Source: Streptomyces nodosus
GTDB lineage: Bacteria; Actinomycetota; Actinomycetes; Streptomycetales; Streptomycetaceae
Reading direction: 5' to 3'
Assembly: GCF_008704995.1 (NCBI RefSeq)
Contig: NZ_CP023747.1
Location: forward strand, 930,001-994,000
Length of the DNA: 64,000 bases
Positions 46,532 through 55,633 of the stretch are shown piece by piece. The position numbers and the translations under genes were made by a program. The notes under the pieces were generated by a model. The model had not been told where the DNA came from, searched no databases, and was given only the letters and a program-made list of their open reading frames with translations. Each line of letters starts with the position of its first letter. Position 1 is the first letter of the stretch.

Positions 46532-46978
46532 ATGCCTCTTGAGGGCGAGTACGAGCCCAGCCCGACGCAGTGGGTGCGGGAACAGGTCGACCTGTACGAG
46601 AGCTCCGGCGGCACCCAGGGGACGACGCTGCTCGACACGGGACTGCCGGTGATCATCCTGACGACCCTGGGCTCCAGGAGCGGCAAGATCCGTAAGACTC
46701 CGCTCATGCGCGTCGAGCACCAGGGCCGGTACGCCGTGGTGGCCTCGCAGGGCGGCGCGCCCCAGCACCCGGTCTGGTACCACAACATCACCCGGAATCC
46801 CGGTGTGGAGCTCCAGGACGGGCCGGTGCGCCAGGAGATGACGGCCCGTGAGGTCACGGGCGAGGAGAAGGCCGAGTGGTGGCAGCGGGCGGTCGCGGCG
46901 TTCCCGCCGTACGCCGACTACCAGAAGAAGACGGACCGCGAGATCCCGGTGTTCGTGCTGGAGCCGTCCGGGAGGTGA
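46532..46978 (+). CDS. F420-dependent nitroreductase-family (DDN-like) oxidoreductase
   Basis: A 148-residue protein of the deazaflavin-dependent split-barrel group. Signatures are [20 protein letters not shown] then [38 protein letters not shown] and [10 protein letters not shown]. They form the F420-binding face in DDN/FGD-related reductases, which reduce nitro groups or quinones. The start at ATG 46532 follows GAGGGGACGG; a GTG 24 bases earlier is an alternative. A hairpin starts 4 nt after the stop. The gene is divergent from the P450, and shared redox chemistry with it would be speculation. Confidence 0.88.
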   Translation: MPLEGEYEPSPTQWVREQVDLYESSGGTQGTTLLDTGLPVIILTTLGSRSGKIRKTPLMRVEHQGRYAVVASQGGAPQHPVWYHNITRNPGVELQDGPVRQEMTAREVTGEEKAEWWQRAVAAFPPYADYQKKTDREIPVFVLEPSGR

Positions 46979-46982
46979 GCGC

Positions 46983-47027
46983 GCGGGCGCCGGGTCGTAC
47001 GACGGTCTCGTACGGCCCGGCGCCCGC
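46983..47027 (+). terminator. Long hairpin terminator of the F420-type oxidoreductase gene
   Basis: A stem of 12 bp, one T-G wobble and 7 bp (46983-47002 with 47008-47027) with a 5-nt loop, starting 4 nt after the stop codon. Confidence 0.7.
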
Positions 47028-47144
47028 CCCCGCTCGGACGATCCCGTGCGCACGGCTCGGATGTCCCGCCGGTCCCCGCGCCGGGCGCACCGGTTTCCGG
47101 GATCGGCACGCATGATCCGTGTACGTCCGGGCATTCGTCCGTCA

Positions 47145-47177
47145 GGCCCCGCCGTGTTCCCCCGTCACGGCGGGGCC
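47145..47177. terminator. Second hairpin in the same intergenic region
   Basis: GGCCCCGCCGTG (47145-47156) pairs with 47166-47177; 9-nt loop. It lies 166 bp past the oxidoreductase stop in a 346-bp gene-free stretch that otherwise shows nothing. It could be a reserve terminator. Confidence 0.5.
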
Positions 47178-47324
47178 CTTCTCGTCCCCGTCCCGTCGGC
47201 GGACCGCCGCGCGCGCCGGGGCGCCGGCGTCGCCCATGACAGTCCGGCCGGCCGCCGGCCGCCAGGTGGAGAACGGGGAACCCGAACGGTGTGCGGGCCG
47301 ACCGCCCGTGTGAGGAGGAGTCGT

Positions 47325-48335
47325 ATGACCGACGGCAACCGTGCGTACGGGAAGAAGAAGTTCAAGCGGTCCACGAGTCACTTCGCCGACCGCATCACGG
47401 CGGACGGGCGCGACGGCTGGCCGGTGGAGGCCGGCCGCTACCGGCTGGTGATCTCCCGGGCCTGTCCCTGGGCGAGCCGGGCCGTGATCTCACGGCGGCT
47501 CCTCGGGCTGGAGGACGCGCTGTCCATGGCCGTCGTCGATCCGATCCAGGACGACCGCAGCTGGCGCTTCACGCTCGACCCCGGCGACCGCGACCCCGTC
47601 CTCGGCATCCGCTTCCTCAGCGAGGCCTACGACGCCCGGGAGAAGGGCTACCCCGGCGGGGTCAGTGTGCCCGCGGTGGTGGACGTGCCCTCCGGACAGC
47701 TGGTCACCAACGACTTCCAGCAGCTGACCCTCGACCTGGCCACCGAGTGGTCGGCGCTGCACCGGGACGGGGCACCCGACCTGTATCCGGAGCGGCTGCG
47801 CGACGAGATGGACGACGTGATGCGCGCCGTGTACGTGGATGTCAACAACGGTGTCTACCGGGCGGGCTTCGCCACGGACCAGCAGGAGTACGACGGCGCC
47901 TGCACGGAGGTGTTCCGCCGGCTGGAACGGCTCTCGGAGCGGCTGGCGGCGCGGCGCTATCTCGTCGGGGACACGATCACCGAGGCCGACATCCGGCTGT
48001 TCACCACGCTGGTGCGGTTCGACGCCGTCTACCACGGCCACTTCAAGTGCAACCGCCACAAGCTGACGGAGGACCCGGTGCTGTGGGCGTACGCCCGGGA
48101 TCTCTACCAGACGCCCGGCTTCGGCGACACCGTCGACTTCGACCACATCAAGCGGCACTACTACCAGGTCCACACGGGCATCAACCCGACCGCCGTCGTG
48201 CCGCTCGGCCCCGACCTCGGCGGCTGGCTCACCCCGCACGGCCGGGAGCAGCTGGGCGGACGTCCGTTCGGTGACGGGACCCCGCCGGGGCCGGTGCGCG
48301 CGGAGGAGGAGGTGCCGGCCGCCGGGCGGCCCTGA
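47325..48335 (+). CDS. Xi-class glutathione S-transferase / glutathionyl-hydroquinone reductase-like
   Basis: A 336-residue thiol transferase. GAGGAGGAG precedes the ATG at 47325. The thioredoxin-fold domain has the catalytic CPWA motif with Cys47 (ISRACPWASRAV). The helical domain has YDGACTEVFRRLERLSERLA and YLVGDTITEADIRLFTTLVR. The pattern matches Ecm4/YqjG (Xi-class) enzymes that remove glutathione from hydroquinone conjugates. Streptomyces make mycothiol rather than glutathione, so the real thiol is probably mycothiol or another. A long bidirectional terminator follows the stop. Confidence 0.9.
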   Translation: MTDGNRAYGKKKFKRSTSHFADRITADGRDGWPVEAGRYRLVISRACPWASRAVISRRLLGLEDALSMAVVDPIQDDRSWRFTLDPGDRDPVLGIRFLSEAYDAREKGYPGGVSVPAVVDVPSGQLVTNDFQQLTLDLATEWSALHRDGAPDLYPERLRDEMDDVMRAVYVDVNNGVYRAGFATDQQEYDGACTEVFRRLERLSERLAARRYLVGDTITEADIRLFTTLVRFDAVYHGHFKCNRHKLTEDPVLWAYARDLYQTPGFGDTVDFDHIKRHYYQVHTGINPTAVVPLGPDLGGWLTPHGREQLGGRPFGDGTPPGPVRAEEEVPAAGRP

Positions 48336-48337
48336 GC

Positions 48338-48400
48338 ACCCGGGACGAGCGAAGGCGGCGGAGACCGTGTCGGTCCCCGCCGCCTTCGCTCGTCCCGGGT
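48338..48400. terminator. Bidirectional terminator with a 24-bp perfect stem
   Basis: Arms 48338-48361 and 48377-48400 are exact complements. The 15-nt loop holds a further GACC/GGTC pairing, making an almost continuous 28-bp helix. It sits between the convergent GST and DUF1996 genes, serving both. Confidence 0.85.
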
Positions 48401-48404
48401 GGTC

Positions 48405-50435
48405 CTACGCGCGCCGGCGGCGCAGAAGCAGCAGACCCGCGGTCACCAGCACCGCTCCCGCGGCAGCGGGCCACAGCCGGGCTCCGGTGTCGGCAAGTCC
48501 GCCCGTCACCGCCTGCGGCCGGGTCTCCGACGGGGTGGACGCGGCCTGCTCGGAGACCGCCTCGGTGTCGGTACCGGAGTCGTCCGCGGCGCTCTGCTCG
48601 ACCGTGGGCGCATCGCTCCGGGCGGCCTTGGGCGCGGTGTCCACCTCGGAGCCGGCCCCGGCGCGGTCGTCCTCGGCGCCGCCGTCACCCTTGGCACCGC
48701 CGTCCTTCGCACCGCCGTCCTTGGCGCCGTCACCCTTGGCAGCACCGTCCTTCGCGCCGTCACCCTTGGCGCCGCCGTCCTTCGCTCCCCCGTCCCCTGC
48801 ACCGTTCTGACCGGTGTCCGCCGTGCCGGCCGGAGGCTGCGGCGTCTGGGTGCCCGCGCCCTTGCCGGGGTCCTTCGGGGTGTCGCCGCCGGAGGAGGGT
48901 TCGTCCGAGGGAGCCGGCTCCTCCCGCGAGGGATCGTCGGCGCCGGCTCCGCACTGGCGGCCGCTGTTGATGCAGTCGACCACCTTGTCCATCAGGCCCT
49001 CGGTCATGACGTTGATGAAGTCGTCATGGTCGGTGATCGGCTTGTGCAGCTGCTCGGGGAAGCCGTCCACCGCATAGGGGTTCTCGACCTGGCCGTCGCG
49101 GACGACGGGCCGCGGGGCGTCGTACACCAGACGCATCGTCAGCTGCGGAATCGCCCGGAAACCTTCGGCGCAGTTGCCGGCCTCGTCGGCGAACGCCACA
49201 TGGGTGCGGTGGTTGGCGCTGTCGGTGTTCTGGCCGTCCCAGCAGCTCTGGAAGGCGAACGTCCGCACGACCTTGCTGCCCTGCGGGCAGAGCGGGTACG
49301 CGTCGGTCAGCTGGACCTTGTCCTCGAAACCGGTGCAGCTCCAGTGCGCGTTGGCGTTGGCCGTGCCATTGGTGAAGGCCTTGGCGTCACCGGTGATGAT
49401 GCGCAGGAACCGCGGCATCGCGACGACCTTGCCGGTCGGGCTGCCGATGAACTTGATCTGGGCCTGCTCGGCGCTCAGGATCCTGCCGACGTTGCCCTCC
49501 TTGCCGCCGCCGTCGGCCTCCTGGTCGAAGTCCTGGGTGCCGTCCTGCACCCGCACCACCGGCCAGTAGTACGAGGACTTGTCGTCCTGGTCGCGGCAGG
49601 TCGTCTGCGCCGCGGCGAAGGAGTCGTTGGTGGCGAAGGCGTCGTTCGACTGGTTGCCGACATAGTCGTGCAGATGGTGCGCGCCGTTGGACACGCCCGG
49701 CGCCACGATCACATTGTCGGTGTTGTGGTTCTTGTTCGCGTTCACCCCGCACTCGGTGACGAACCCGCCGGTCGAGGCGCCGGACTGCCGAGCGGGCTCC
49801 TTGACGTTGGGCTGCACGGTGGTGATGTCCACGAAGTCCGAGGCGACGGGGCCTGAGGCGGCCTGGCCGTCGTCGCCCTGCCCGGCTCCGTCGCCCGGCT
49901 GAGCACTGTCGTCGTTCTGCGCCGCGCCGTCGTCACCCGTGTCGGCGACGGGCTGCGCCTGCTCGGCGGGCATCCCGGTGCACGAGGCCAGTTCGTCGAT
50001 CCCGTCCGGTGCGGTGCCTCCCGCCCGTTCGAGGTCGGTCTTGATCCGGTCGATCACCGCGGTCCGCTTGTCCTTGAGCGGGCCGAGGATCGAGTTCTGG
50101 ACGAACCCGTCGTCCTCCGCCTGGGCCTCACGCGTACCGGCCAGTCTGCCGTACGCCTCGGTGATCTGCTGGTCCAGCAGGGCGAGTTCCTTGTCGACCT
50201 CCGCCCTCGCCGGCTCAGGCACCTCGGTCAGCCGGGTGCCGAGATCGGGGCAGTCGATGGTGACCGTCTCCGACGAGACGGTCTGCTCACCGTCGTTCGC
50301 CCCGCCCCAGCCGACTTCGGATGCCGAGGCGTAGACGTTCGCCGCTATCAGCCCCCCTCCGCCGACGATCAGCGCGACCGCTGCGAAGGTGGCGCGCCGT
50401 GCGCCTGTCGGTCGTCTGCGCGAATTGCGTTTCAA
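48405..50435 (-). CDS. DUF1996 surface protein with LAXTG sortase signal
   Basis: A 676-residue wall-anchored protein. GGAGGAG seven bases before the TTG at 50435 gives the start [15 protein letters not shown]; an ATG at 50456 is open but lacks a ribosome site. A signal helix (about 15-35) precedes a Gln/Asp-rich coil, then the DUF1996 domain (about 190-445; [40 protein letters not shown] and several cysteines). A repetitive [10 protein letters not shown]-type Gly/Asp/Ala/Lys region follows, and the tail is LADTG (647-651), a hydrophobic helix and RRRR. LADTG is the class E sortase signal. DUF1996 proteins occur in fungi and actinomycetes; their role in carbohydrate or wall binding is unproven. 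Confidence 0.86.
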   Translation of the reverse strand: MKRNSRRRPTGARRATFAAVALIVGGGGLIAANVYASASEVGWGGANDGEQTVSSETVTIDCPDLGTRLTEVPEPARAEVDKELALLDQQITEAYGRLAGTREAQAEDDGFVQNSILGPLKDKRTAVIDRIKTDLERAGGTAPDGIDELASCTGMPAEQAQPVADTGDDGAAQNDDSAQPGDGAGQGDDGQAASGPVASDFVDITTVQPNVKEPARQSGASTGGFVTECGVNANKNHNTDNVIVAPGVSNGAHHLHDYVGNQSNDAFATNDSFAAAQTTCRDQDDKSSYYWPVVRVQDGTQDFDQEADGGGKEGNVGRILSAEQAQIKFIGSPTGKVVAMPRFLRIITGDAKAFTNGTANANAHWSCTGFEDKVQLTDAYPLCPQGSKVVRTFAFQSCWDGQNTDSANHRTHVAFADEAGNCAEGFRAIPQLTMRLVYDAPRPVVRDGQVENPYAVDGFPEQLHKPITDHDDFINVMTEGLMDKVVDCINSGRQCGAGADDPSREEPAPSDEPSSGGDTPKDPGKGAGTQTPQPPAGTADTGQNGAGDGGAKDGGAKGDGAKDGAAKGDGAKDGGAKDGGAKGDGGAEDDRAGAGSEVDTAPKAARSDAPTVEQSAADDSGTDTEAVSEQAASTPSETRPQAVTGGLADTGARLWPAAAGAVLVTAGLLLLRRRRA

Positions 50436-50551
50436 GGGAGTACTCCTCCACGTCATGTCCGGGCGTGAATGACTGAACGGCCCCCATCCCGTACGGAGAT
50501 GAGTGCGGCCGCGTTCAATGCCGTCCCGACGTCGTGGTCTGTACCAGGTTC

Positions 50552-50585
50552 TTGACGTTCCCTTACTTCACCTCTTGAATCAAGA
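50552..50585 (+). promoter_or_regulatory. GH16 gene promoter with overlapping palindrome
   Basis: TTGACG (50552-50557) and TTGAAT (50575-50580) are 17 bp apart; the latter differs from TAGAAT by one base. The palindrome TCTTGAATCAAGA (50573-50585) covers the -10 box, so it is a candidate operator. Start to ATG distance is about 115 nt. Confidence 0.45.
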
Positions 50586-50700
50586 AGCGAAACAACACCC
50601 CACGGAACCTTCCGGCGCGGTCGGCGCTCTGCGCCGCGCCGGTGTCCCCCCACCTCGGTCGGCACGCCCGTGCTCGGGCGGCCGTACGGAAGGGAGCGCC

Positions 50701-51945
50701 ATGAACTCCCCACGTCTGTTGCGCAGATGCCTGATCGCCGCGTTCTCCGCGGTGCTCGCCGCGTCGGCCTTCACCGGTCCGGCCCAGGCCGCACCCCAGG
50801 CCGCGGAGGCGACCGTCTTCTCGGACACCTTCGACGGCCCCGCCGGTGCGGCCGTCAACTCCTCCAGGTGGCAGATCGAGACCGGCGACAACGTCAACAA
50901 CCACGAACGGCAGTACTACACGGCGGGCGCCAACAACGCGGCGCTGGACGGCCAGGGCCATCTGGTGATCACCGCCCGCCGCGAGAACCCGTCGAACTAC
51001 CAGTGCTGGTACGGCAGGTGTGAGTACACCTCGGCACGGCTGAACACCTCGGGCAAGTTCACCGCACAGTACGGCCATGTCGAGGCCCGGATGAAGATCC
51101 CGCGCGGCCAGGGGATGTGGCCCGCGTTCTGGATGCTGGGCAACGACATCGGGCAGATCGGCTGGCCCGCCAGCGGTGAGATCGATGTGATGGAGAACGT
51201 CGGCTTCGAGCCGTCGACCGTCCATGGCACCATCCACGGCCCGGGCTACTCGGGCTCCGACGGCATCGGCGCCGCGTACTCGCTGCCGAACGGCCAGGCA
51301 TTCGCCGACGCCTTCCACACCTACGCCGTCGACTGGGCGCCCGACTCGATCACCTGGTCCGTGGACGGCAACGTCTACCAGCGGCGCACCCCGGCCGATC
51401 TGGGCGGGCGGAGCTGGGCGTTCAACAAGCCGTTCTTCCTGATCCTCAACCTCGCCGTCGGCGGCTACTGGCCGGGCGACCCCGATGGTTCCACCTCGTT
51501 CCCGCAGCAGCTCGTCGTGGACTCGGTGACGGTGACGACGGGCTCCGACTCCGGCTCCGGCGGCTCCGGCCGTCCGATCACCGGGCTGGCGGGCAAGTGC
51601 GTGGACGTGGCGGCGGCGAACTCCGCCAACGGCACCCCCGTCCAGCTGTACGACTGCAACGGCACCGAGGCCCAGAAGTGGACCGTGGGCTCGGACGGCA
51701 CGCTGCGGGCGCTGGGCAAGTGCCTGGATGTGGTCGAGCGCGGCACCGCGGACGGTTCCAAGGTCCAGCTGTGGGACTGCAACGGTGGCGCCAACCAGAA
51801 ATGGACGGTCACCGCGGCCCATGACATCGTCAACCCCCAGGCCGACAAGTGCCTGGACGTGACGGACAACAACTCCGCCAACGGCAGCCGGCTGCAGATC
51901 TGGTCGTGCTCCGGCAACGCCAACCAGAAGTGGACCGTCGGCTGA
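50701..51945 (+). CDS. Secreted GH16 endo-beta-glucanase with CBM13
   Basis: A 414-residue secreted enzyme. GGAAGGGAG lies ahead of the ATG. Signal peptide 1-30 (FTGPAQA). The GH16 jelly roll (about 38-275) carries Glu160, Asp162 and Glu165 in GEIDVMENVG, the nucleophile and acid/base set of beta-1,3- and mixed-linkage glucanases. A Gly/Ser linker leads to a single ricin-type CBM13 (about 283-414) with three repeats, each ending QKW (ALGKCLDVVERG, CNGGANQKW, CSGNANQKW). It likely breaks laminarin or fungal/plant beta-glucan. A terminator follows. It is divergent from the DUF1996 gene. Confidence 0.93.
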   Translation: MNSPRLLRRCLIAAFSAVLAASAFTGPAQAAPQAAEATVFSDTFDGPAGAAVNSSRWQIETGDNVNNHERQYYTAGANNAALDGQGHLVITARRENPSNYQCWYGRCEYTSARLNTSGKFTAQYGHVEARMKIPRGQGMWPAFWMLGNDIGQIGWPASGEIDVMENVGFEPSTVHGTIHGPGYSGSDGIGAAYSLPNGQAFADAFHTYAVDWAPDSITWSVDGNVYQRRTPADLGGRSWAFNKPFFLILNLAVGGYWPGDPDGSTSFPQQLVVDSVTVTTGSDSGSGGSGRPITGLAGKCVDVAAANSANGTPVQLYDCNGTEAQKWTVGSDGTLRALGKCLDVVERGTADGSKVQLWDCNGGANQKWTVTAAHDIVNPQADKCLDVTDNNSANGSRLQIWSCSGNANQKWTVG

Positions 51946-51960
51946 CCGACCGTCCGACGC

Positions 51961-51992
51961 CTGTTGACCGCTCCGGACGGAGCGGTCAACAG
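51961..51992. terminator. Bidirectional hairpin terminator
   Basis: CTGTTGACCGCTCC (51961-51974), the loop GGAC, and its exact complement (51979-51992). A perfect 14-bp stem, between the converging GH16 and 52010-52246 genes. Confidence 0.8.
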
Positions 51993-52009
51993 GTCGTCCG
52001 CCGATCCGC

Positions 52010-52246
52010 CTAATGCGGATGCCAGCTGAGCTTGTCGCCGCCCACCCAGCGGACCACATCGGGATCGTCGAGGTCATGGACGAGGATTCCCACCTCGGCG
52101 GCGAACTCCAGCACATCGGTGAGCGATCTCGCCCGGCCGATCATCTCGCCGTCGACCTCCACGATCCGGAACGGCGGTGTACCCGGCTGGACCTTCAGCA
52201 CCGTGATCCGCGGTCGGGAGATGTAGGGACTCGCGATTTCGGTCAT
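52010..52246 (-). CDS. Small conserved hypothetical protein
   Basis: A 78-residue protein starting MTEIASPYISRPRITVLKVQ. It has alternating strand and helix segments (FRIVEVDGEMIGRARSLTDV, LEFAAEVGILVHDLDDPDVV) and no cysteine, membrane segment or signal. Similar short actinobacterial proteins exist, but I do not recognise a function. It is convergent with the GH16 gene across the shared terminator and divergent from the PHP gene. Confidence 0.7.
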   Translation of the reverse strand: MTEIASPYISRPRITVLKVQPGTPPFRIVEVDGEMIGRARSLTDVLEFAAEVGILVHDLDDPDVVRWVGGDKLSWHPH

Positions 52247-52406
52247 GCAACGAGCGTAAGGCGCATCGCACGACCGAGCGGGGAGAGAGCGCTTGCACGA
52301 ATGCCTCCCTCGCCACTGCCCCGGTGGCCCGGGTCGTGCGCTCCCGCCGTGCGGGCCGGGGGCGATGGGGGAACCCTGGGGTGAGGACCGGGGTCAGGAG
52401 GTGCCC

Positions 52407-53468
52407 ATGGAGCCCCTCGCAGCGCTGGACCGGATCGCGTTCCTGCTGGAACGGGCCGGGGCCCCGACCTATCGCGTACGGGCCTTCCGCACCGCGGCCG
52501 CCGTACTGTCCTCGCTGCCTCCTCGGGAGATCGGCGAGCGCGCGGCCGACGGGACGCTGCAGTCCCTCAAGGGCATCGGTCCCAGGACGGCCGAGGTGGT
52601 GCGGGAGGCGCTGGCCGGGCGCACCCCGGACTATCTGGAGAATCTGGAGCGGGAGGCCGAGTCCTCGACGGTGCGGGGCGGAGAGGCGCTGAGGGCCCTG
52701 CTGCGCGGCGACTGCCATCTGCACTCCGACTGGTCGGACGGCGGCAGCCCGATCGAGGAGATGGGCAGGACGGCGGCGCGGCTCGGGCACGAGTGGGCGG
52801 CGCTCACCGACCACTCGCCCCGGCTCACCGTCGCCCGTGGGCTCTCCGCCGACCGGCTGCGCGAGCAGCTGGAGGCGGTCGCCGCGCTGAACGCCCGATG
52901 GGCCCCGTTCCGGCTGCTCACCGGCATCGAGTGCGACATCCTGGACGACGGCTCGCTGGACCAGGAGCCGGAGCTGCTGGACCGGCTGGACGTCGTGGTG
53001 GTGTCGGTCCACTCCAAGCTGCGCATGGACGCACGGTCCATGACCCGGCGCATGGTCGCCGCCGTCCGCAATCCGCTGGCCGATGTGCTGGGCCACTGCA
53101 CGGGACGGCTGCTCACCGGGCGTGGTCGCCCGGAGTCGGAGTTCGACGCGGACGCGGTGTTCGCCGCGTGCGCCGAGTCCGGTACGGCCGTGGAGATCAA
53201 CAGCCGGCCCGAACGGCTGGACCCGCCCCGGCGGCTGCTGCGGCGGGCGGTCGGGGCGGGGGTGCTGTTCTCGATCGACACCGATGCGCACGCTCCGGGC
53301 CAGCTGGACTGGGGGATCAACGGCTGCGCCCGGGCCGAGGAGTGCGGGGTGCCCCCGGACCGTGTGATCACCACCTGGACCGCGGACGAACTGCTGGCCT
53401 GGACCCGCGAGCGGACGCCACCGGCGCGTGTGACGGGAAAGGACCGTGGTACCCGGTCCCGTGCCTGA
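52407..53468 (+). CDS. HhH-PHP phosphoesterase (PolX C-terminal-like)
   Basis: A 353-residue protein. TCAGGAGG precedes the ATG at 52407. The N-terminal part has helix-hairpin-helix DNA-binding sequence (LQSLKGIGPRTAEVVREALA). The PHP domain shows metal-binding GDCHLHSDWSDGG, HEWAALTDHSPRLTVARGL, GIECDIL, SVHSKLRMD and SIDTDAHAPGQLDWGI, a complete His/Asp set. PolX DNA polymerases carry this module at their C-terminus, but the polymerase domain is missing, so this is a stand-alone version, possibly a nuclease or 3'-phosphatase in repair. Its stop is 53 bp before the MITE-like element. Confidence 0.85.
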   Translation: MEPLAALDRIAFLLERAGAPTYRVRAFRTAAAVLSSLPPREIGERAADGTLQSLKGIGPRTAEVVREALAGRTPDYLENLEREAESSTVRGGEALRALLRGDCHLHSDWSDGGSPIEEMGRTAARLGHEWAALTDHSPRLTVARGLSADRLREQLEAVAALNARWAPFRLLTGIECDILDDGSLDQEPELLDRLDVVVVSVHSKLRMDARSMTRRMVAAVRNPLADVLGHCTGRLLTGRGRPESEFDADAVFAACAESGTAVEINSRPERLDPPRRLLRRAVGAGVLFSIDTDAHAPGQLDWGINGCARAEECGVPPDRVITTWTADELLAWTRERTPPARVTGKDRGTRSRA

Positions 53469-53521
53469 GGAGGCCCGGGGACGGGCGGCCGGGCTCGGCA
53501 GGGACGGTACGTCGGCACTGG

Positions 53522-53790
53522 GGCGTGTTTCGAAGGTGCCGTCCGCCCCGCGACGCTCCCCCAGCTACCGCTGGGGGTGCCCCCAGGCACGCTCGCCGCG
53601 TTGTCGGGATCGCCCACGTACACCCGGTACGAGGACGGCCCTCCGCCTCGCGATCGCACGCTCCCCCACGCTCGGCCACTCCCCCACGCTCGACTTCGCT
53701 CGAGCGGGGGACCCCCATGCGCGGGCGGTGCCCCCACGACGCCGCGGGACGCGCCCTCCGGGCGAACGACGCCGCTCTCGAAACACGCCC
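53522..53790. mobile_element. MITE-like element with 12-bp terminal inverted repeats and CTGG duplication
   Basis: GGCGTGTTTCGA (53522-53533) and TCGAAACACGCC (53779-53790) are exact inverted repeats ending the 269-bp segment. The four bases CTGG are directly repeated at 53518-53521 and 53791-53794, like a target-site duplication. Imperfect complementarity runs about 15 bp further inwards. The interior holds hairpins with five-base C or G runs and no gene. It lies between the ends of two convergent genes, a tolerated site. No transposase is present, so an element in trans would mobilise it. Confidence 0.65.
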
Positions 53791-53852
53791 TGGCCGCCCG
53801 GCCAGTCCGCCGGGCGCCCGCGAGGCTTCCGTGGCGTCGTGCCGGGCTGCGG

Positions 53853-54797
53853 TCAGGTCCGCTTCGTCTCGCGCTGGGGTACGACGGTGTACTTCGGGTC
53901 CTCGGCCGAGGCGATCCCCGCCGCGAACACCCCGAAGCGGGTGCAGGCCGAGCCTGCCAGCAGGGCGAGACCGGAGGCGATCGCGGCGCCCCGGTGACGG
54001 CCGAGTACGGCCGCGCCCACGGCGCCGGACACCGTCAGGACCCGGGCCGTGCGCAGCAGTGTGCCCGGCCTTCCCTCCCGCCAGGTCTCGGCGACCATGC
54101 CGAGGCGCCGCTCGGCGGCGGCCGCGACCGCGGTGTCGGCGAGCGCGGCGAGACCGGCCGCGCAGCGGGCCGGACGGTTCTCCCCGGTCGGGCCGGTGAC
54201 CAGGGCCATGCCCGCCGCCGCGGCGGTCGCGGACGCCACGAACAGATACGGCAGCTCGCGGTGGACCCCGTGCCAGGCGGGCACCGCGGTGTCCGCGGCC
54301 AGCACCCCCGTGTAGCTGGCGACGGCGGGGCCGACCAGCGCGGCGGCCCCGGTGCCGAGGGCGCCGATCCGGGGCGCCTTCCCGGTGACGGCGCTCGCCG
54401 CGGCCACGCCCGCCGCCGGTCCGTACGCCGACAGCAGCCAGGAGCCGACGCTCATCGGCGAGGTCGGCTTGAGCACCCTGAGCATGTTGGCGAACCGGCC
54501 CGGCCGGCCCAGGTCGTGGACGAGCGCGGCGGCCGACAGGGAGACCGCGGCGAGCGAGGAGACCTTCAGCGCGGTGGCCGTGCGCGGACGGCCCGTGAGA
54601 TGGGCGCCCGCGGCGAACACCGAGCCCGCTCCGGCGAGCCCGCCGAGGAAGAAGTACCCGGCGATGTCCGTCGCGGCCCAGGAGGGCGCCTTGATGACGG
54701 GCCGCCCGTAGTACGACTCGAACTCGGCCTTCGGGACCATGGGCCGGTCCCCGCGTCGTCCGCGTGTCCTCGGCGTCGAACTCCCGGCGCTGGTCAT
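53853..54797 (-). CDS. NrfD/PsrC-like membrane anchor of formate dehydrogenase
   Basis: A 314-residue membrane protein with about eight helices, of the polysulphide reductase NrfD family. The N-terminal cytoplasmic part (VPKAEFESYYGRPVIKAPSW) precedes GYFFLGGLAGAGSVFAAGAH, the typical first helix. HDLGRPGRFANMLRVLKPTS is the conserved loop. Its ATG overlaps the stop of the iron-sulphur gene. It would anchor the FdhAB complex in the membrane and exchange electrons with the quinone pool. Translation start at 54797; an earlier in-frame ATG exists but the overlap favours this one. Confidence 0.88.
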   Translation of the reverse strand: MTSAGSSTPRTRGRRGDRPMVPKAEFESYYGRPVIKAPSWAATDIAGYFFLGGLAGAGSVFAAGAHLTGRPRTATALKVSSLAAVSLSAAALVHDLGRPGRFANMLRVLKPTSPMSVGSWLLSAYGPAAGVAAASAVTGKAPRIGALGTGAAALVGPAVASYTGVLAADTAVPAWHGVHRELPYLFVASATAAAAGMALVTGPTGENRPARCAAGLAALADTAVAAAAERRLGMVAETWREGRPGTLLRTARVLTVSGAVGAAVLGRHRGAAIASGLALLAGSACTRFGVFAAGIASAEDPKYTVVPQRETKRT

Positions 54798-55633
54798 CGT
54801 CGCTCCCTTCCGGCCAGTACGAAGGTCAGCGCGATGCCGCCCAGCAGCGAGACGGCCGCGGCTCCTGCGTGCCGCCACATCGCCGGCAGATCACGGGTGG
54901 TGACCACGGGGTCGGGAGGCAGCCCGTACACCTCGGGTTCGTCCAGGAGGAGGAAGAACGCGCCGTCGCCGCCCACCCCGTTGTCCGGGTCGTGGCCGTA
55001 GAGCCGGGCGTCGGTGACCCCGGCCCGGTGCAGTTCGTCGACGCGCAGCGCGGCCCGCTCGCGCAGTTCCTCCAGGGGGCCGAACTGGATGGACTCGGTG
55101 GGGCAGGCCTTGGCGCACGCGGGTTCCAGTCCGGTGCCGAGCCGGTCGTAGCACAGGGTGCATTTGAAGGCCCGTCCGTCGGCCGGGCGTTGCTCGATGA
55201 CGCCGTACGGGCAGGCCGGCACGCAGTAGCCGCAGCCGTTGCAGATGTCCTGCTGGACGACGACGGTGCCGAACTCGGTGCGGAACAGCGAGCCCGTCGG
55301 GCAGACGTCCAGGCAGGCGGCATGGGTGCAGTGCTTGCACACGTCGGAGGACATCAGCCAGCGCACCTCCCCGCCGTCCGGGGCGGGCTCCTCGGCCGCC
55401 TGCTGCCCGTCCGCCAACGGGAGCCGGGTGCGTCCGTCCGGCCGCGGCTGCTCGACGAAGGCGACATGCCGCCAGGTGGAGGCGCCGAGCGCCCGGGTGT
55501 TGTCGTACGACATCCCGGTCAGCTCCAGCCCGTCCTCGGGGATCGCGTTCCACTCCTTGCAGGCCACCTCGCACGCCTTGCAGCCGATGCAGACGGAGGT
55601 GTCGGTGAAGAATCCGACCCGCTCCTCGCTCAT
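54794..55633 (-). CDS. fdhB: Formate dehydrogenase iron-sulphur (beta) subunit
   Basis: A 279-residue ferredoxin-like electron-transfer subunit. It has four cysteine clusters: CIGCKACEVACKEWN (Cys15, 18, 21, 25), CKHCTHAACLDVCP, CNGCGYCVPACPYG and the CTLCYDRLGTGLEPACAKAC group, enough for four 4Fe-4S centres. The C-terminus ends in a hydrophobic helix (AAVSLLGGIALTFVLAGR), as in FdoH/FdnH-type subunits. The start overlaps the fdhA stop codon, and its stop overlaps the NrfD-like gene. It conducts electrons from FdhA to the anchor. Confidence 0.93.
   Translation of the reverse strand: MSEERVGFFTDTSVCIGCKACEVACKEWNAIPEDGLELTGMSYDNTRALGASTWRHVAFVEQPRPDGRTRLPLADGQQAAEEPAPDGGEVRWLMSSDVCKHCTHAACLDVCPTGSLFRTEFGTVVVQQDICNGCGYCVPACPYGVIEQRPADGRAFKCTLCYDRLGTGLEPACAKACPTESIQFGPLEELRERAALRVDELHRAGVTDARLYGHDPDNGVGGDGAFFLLLDEPEVYGLPPDPVVTTRDLPAMWRHAGAAAVSLLGGIALTFVLAGRERR

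Noticed and set aside
48690-48810. Short DNA repeats near 48.7 kb as a repeat array
   Set aside because: They encode the GDGAKDGA stalk of the DUF1996 protein in frame, so they are explained by the protein.
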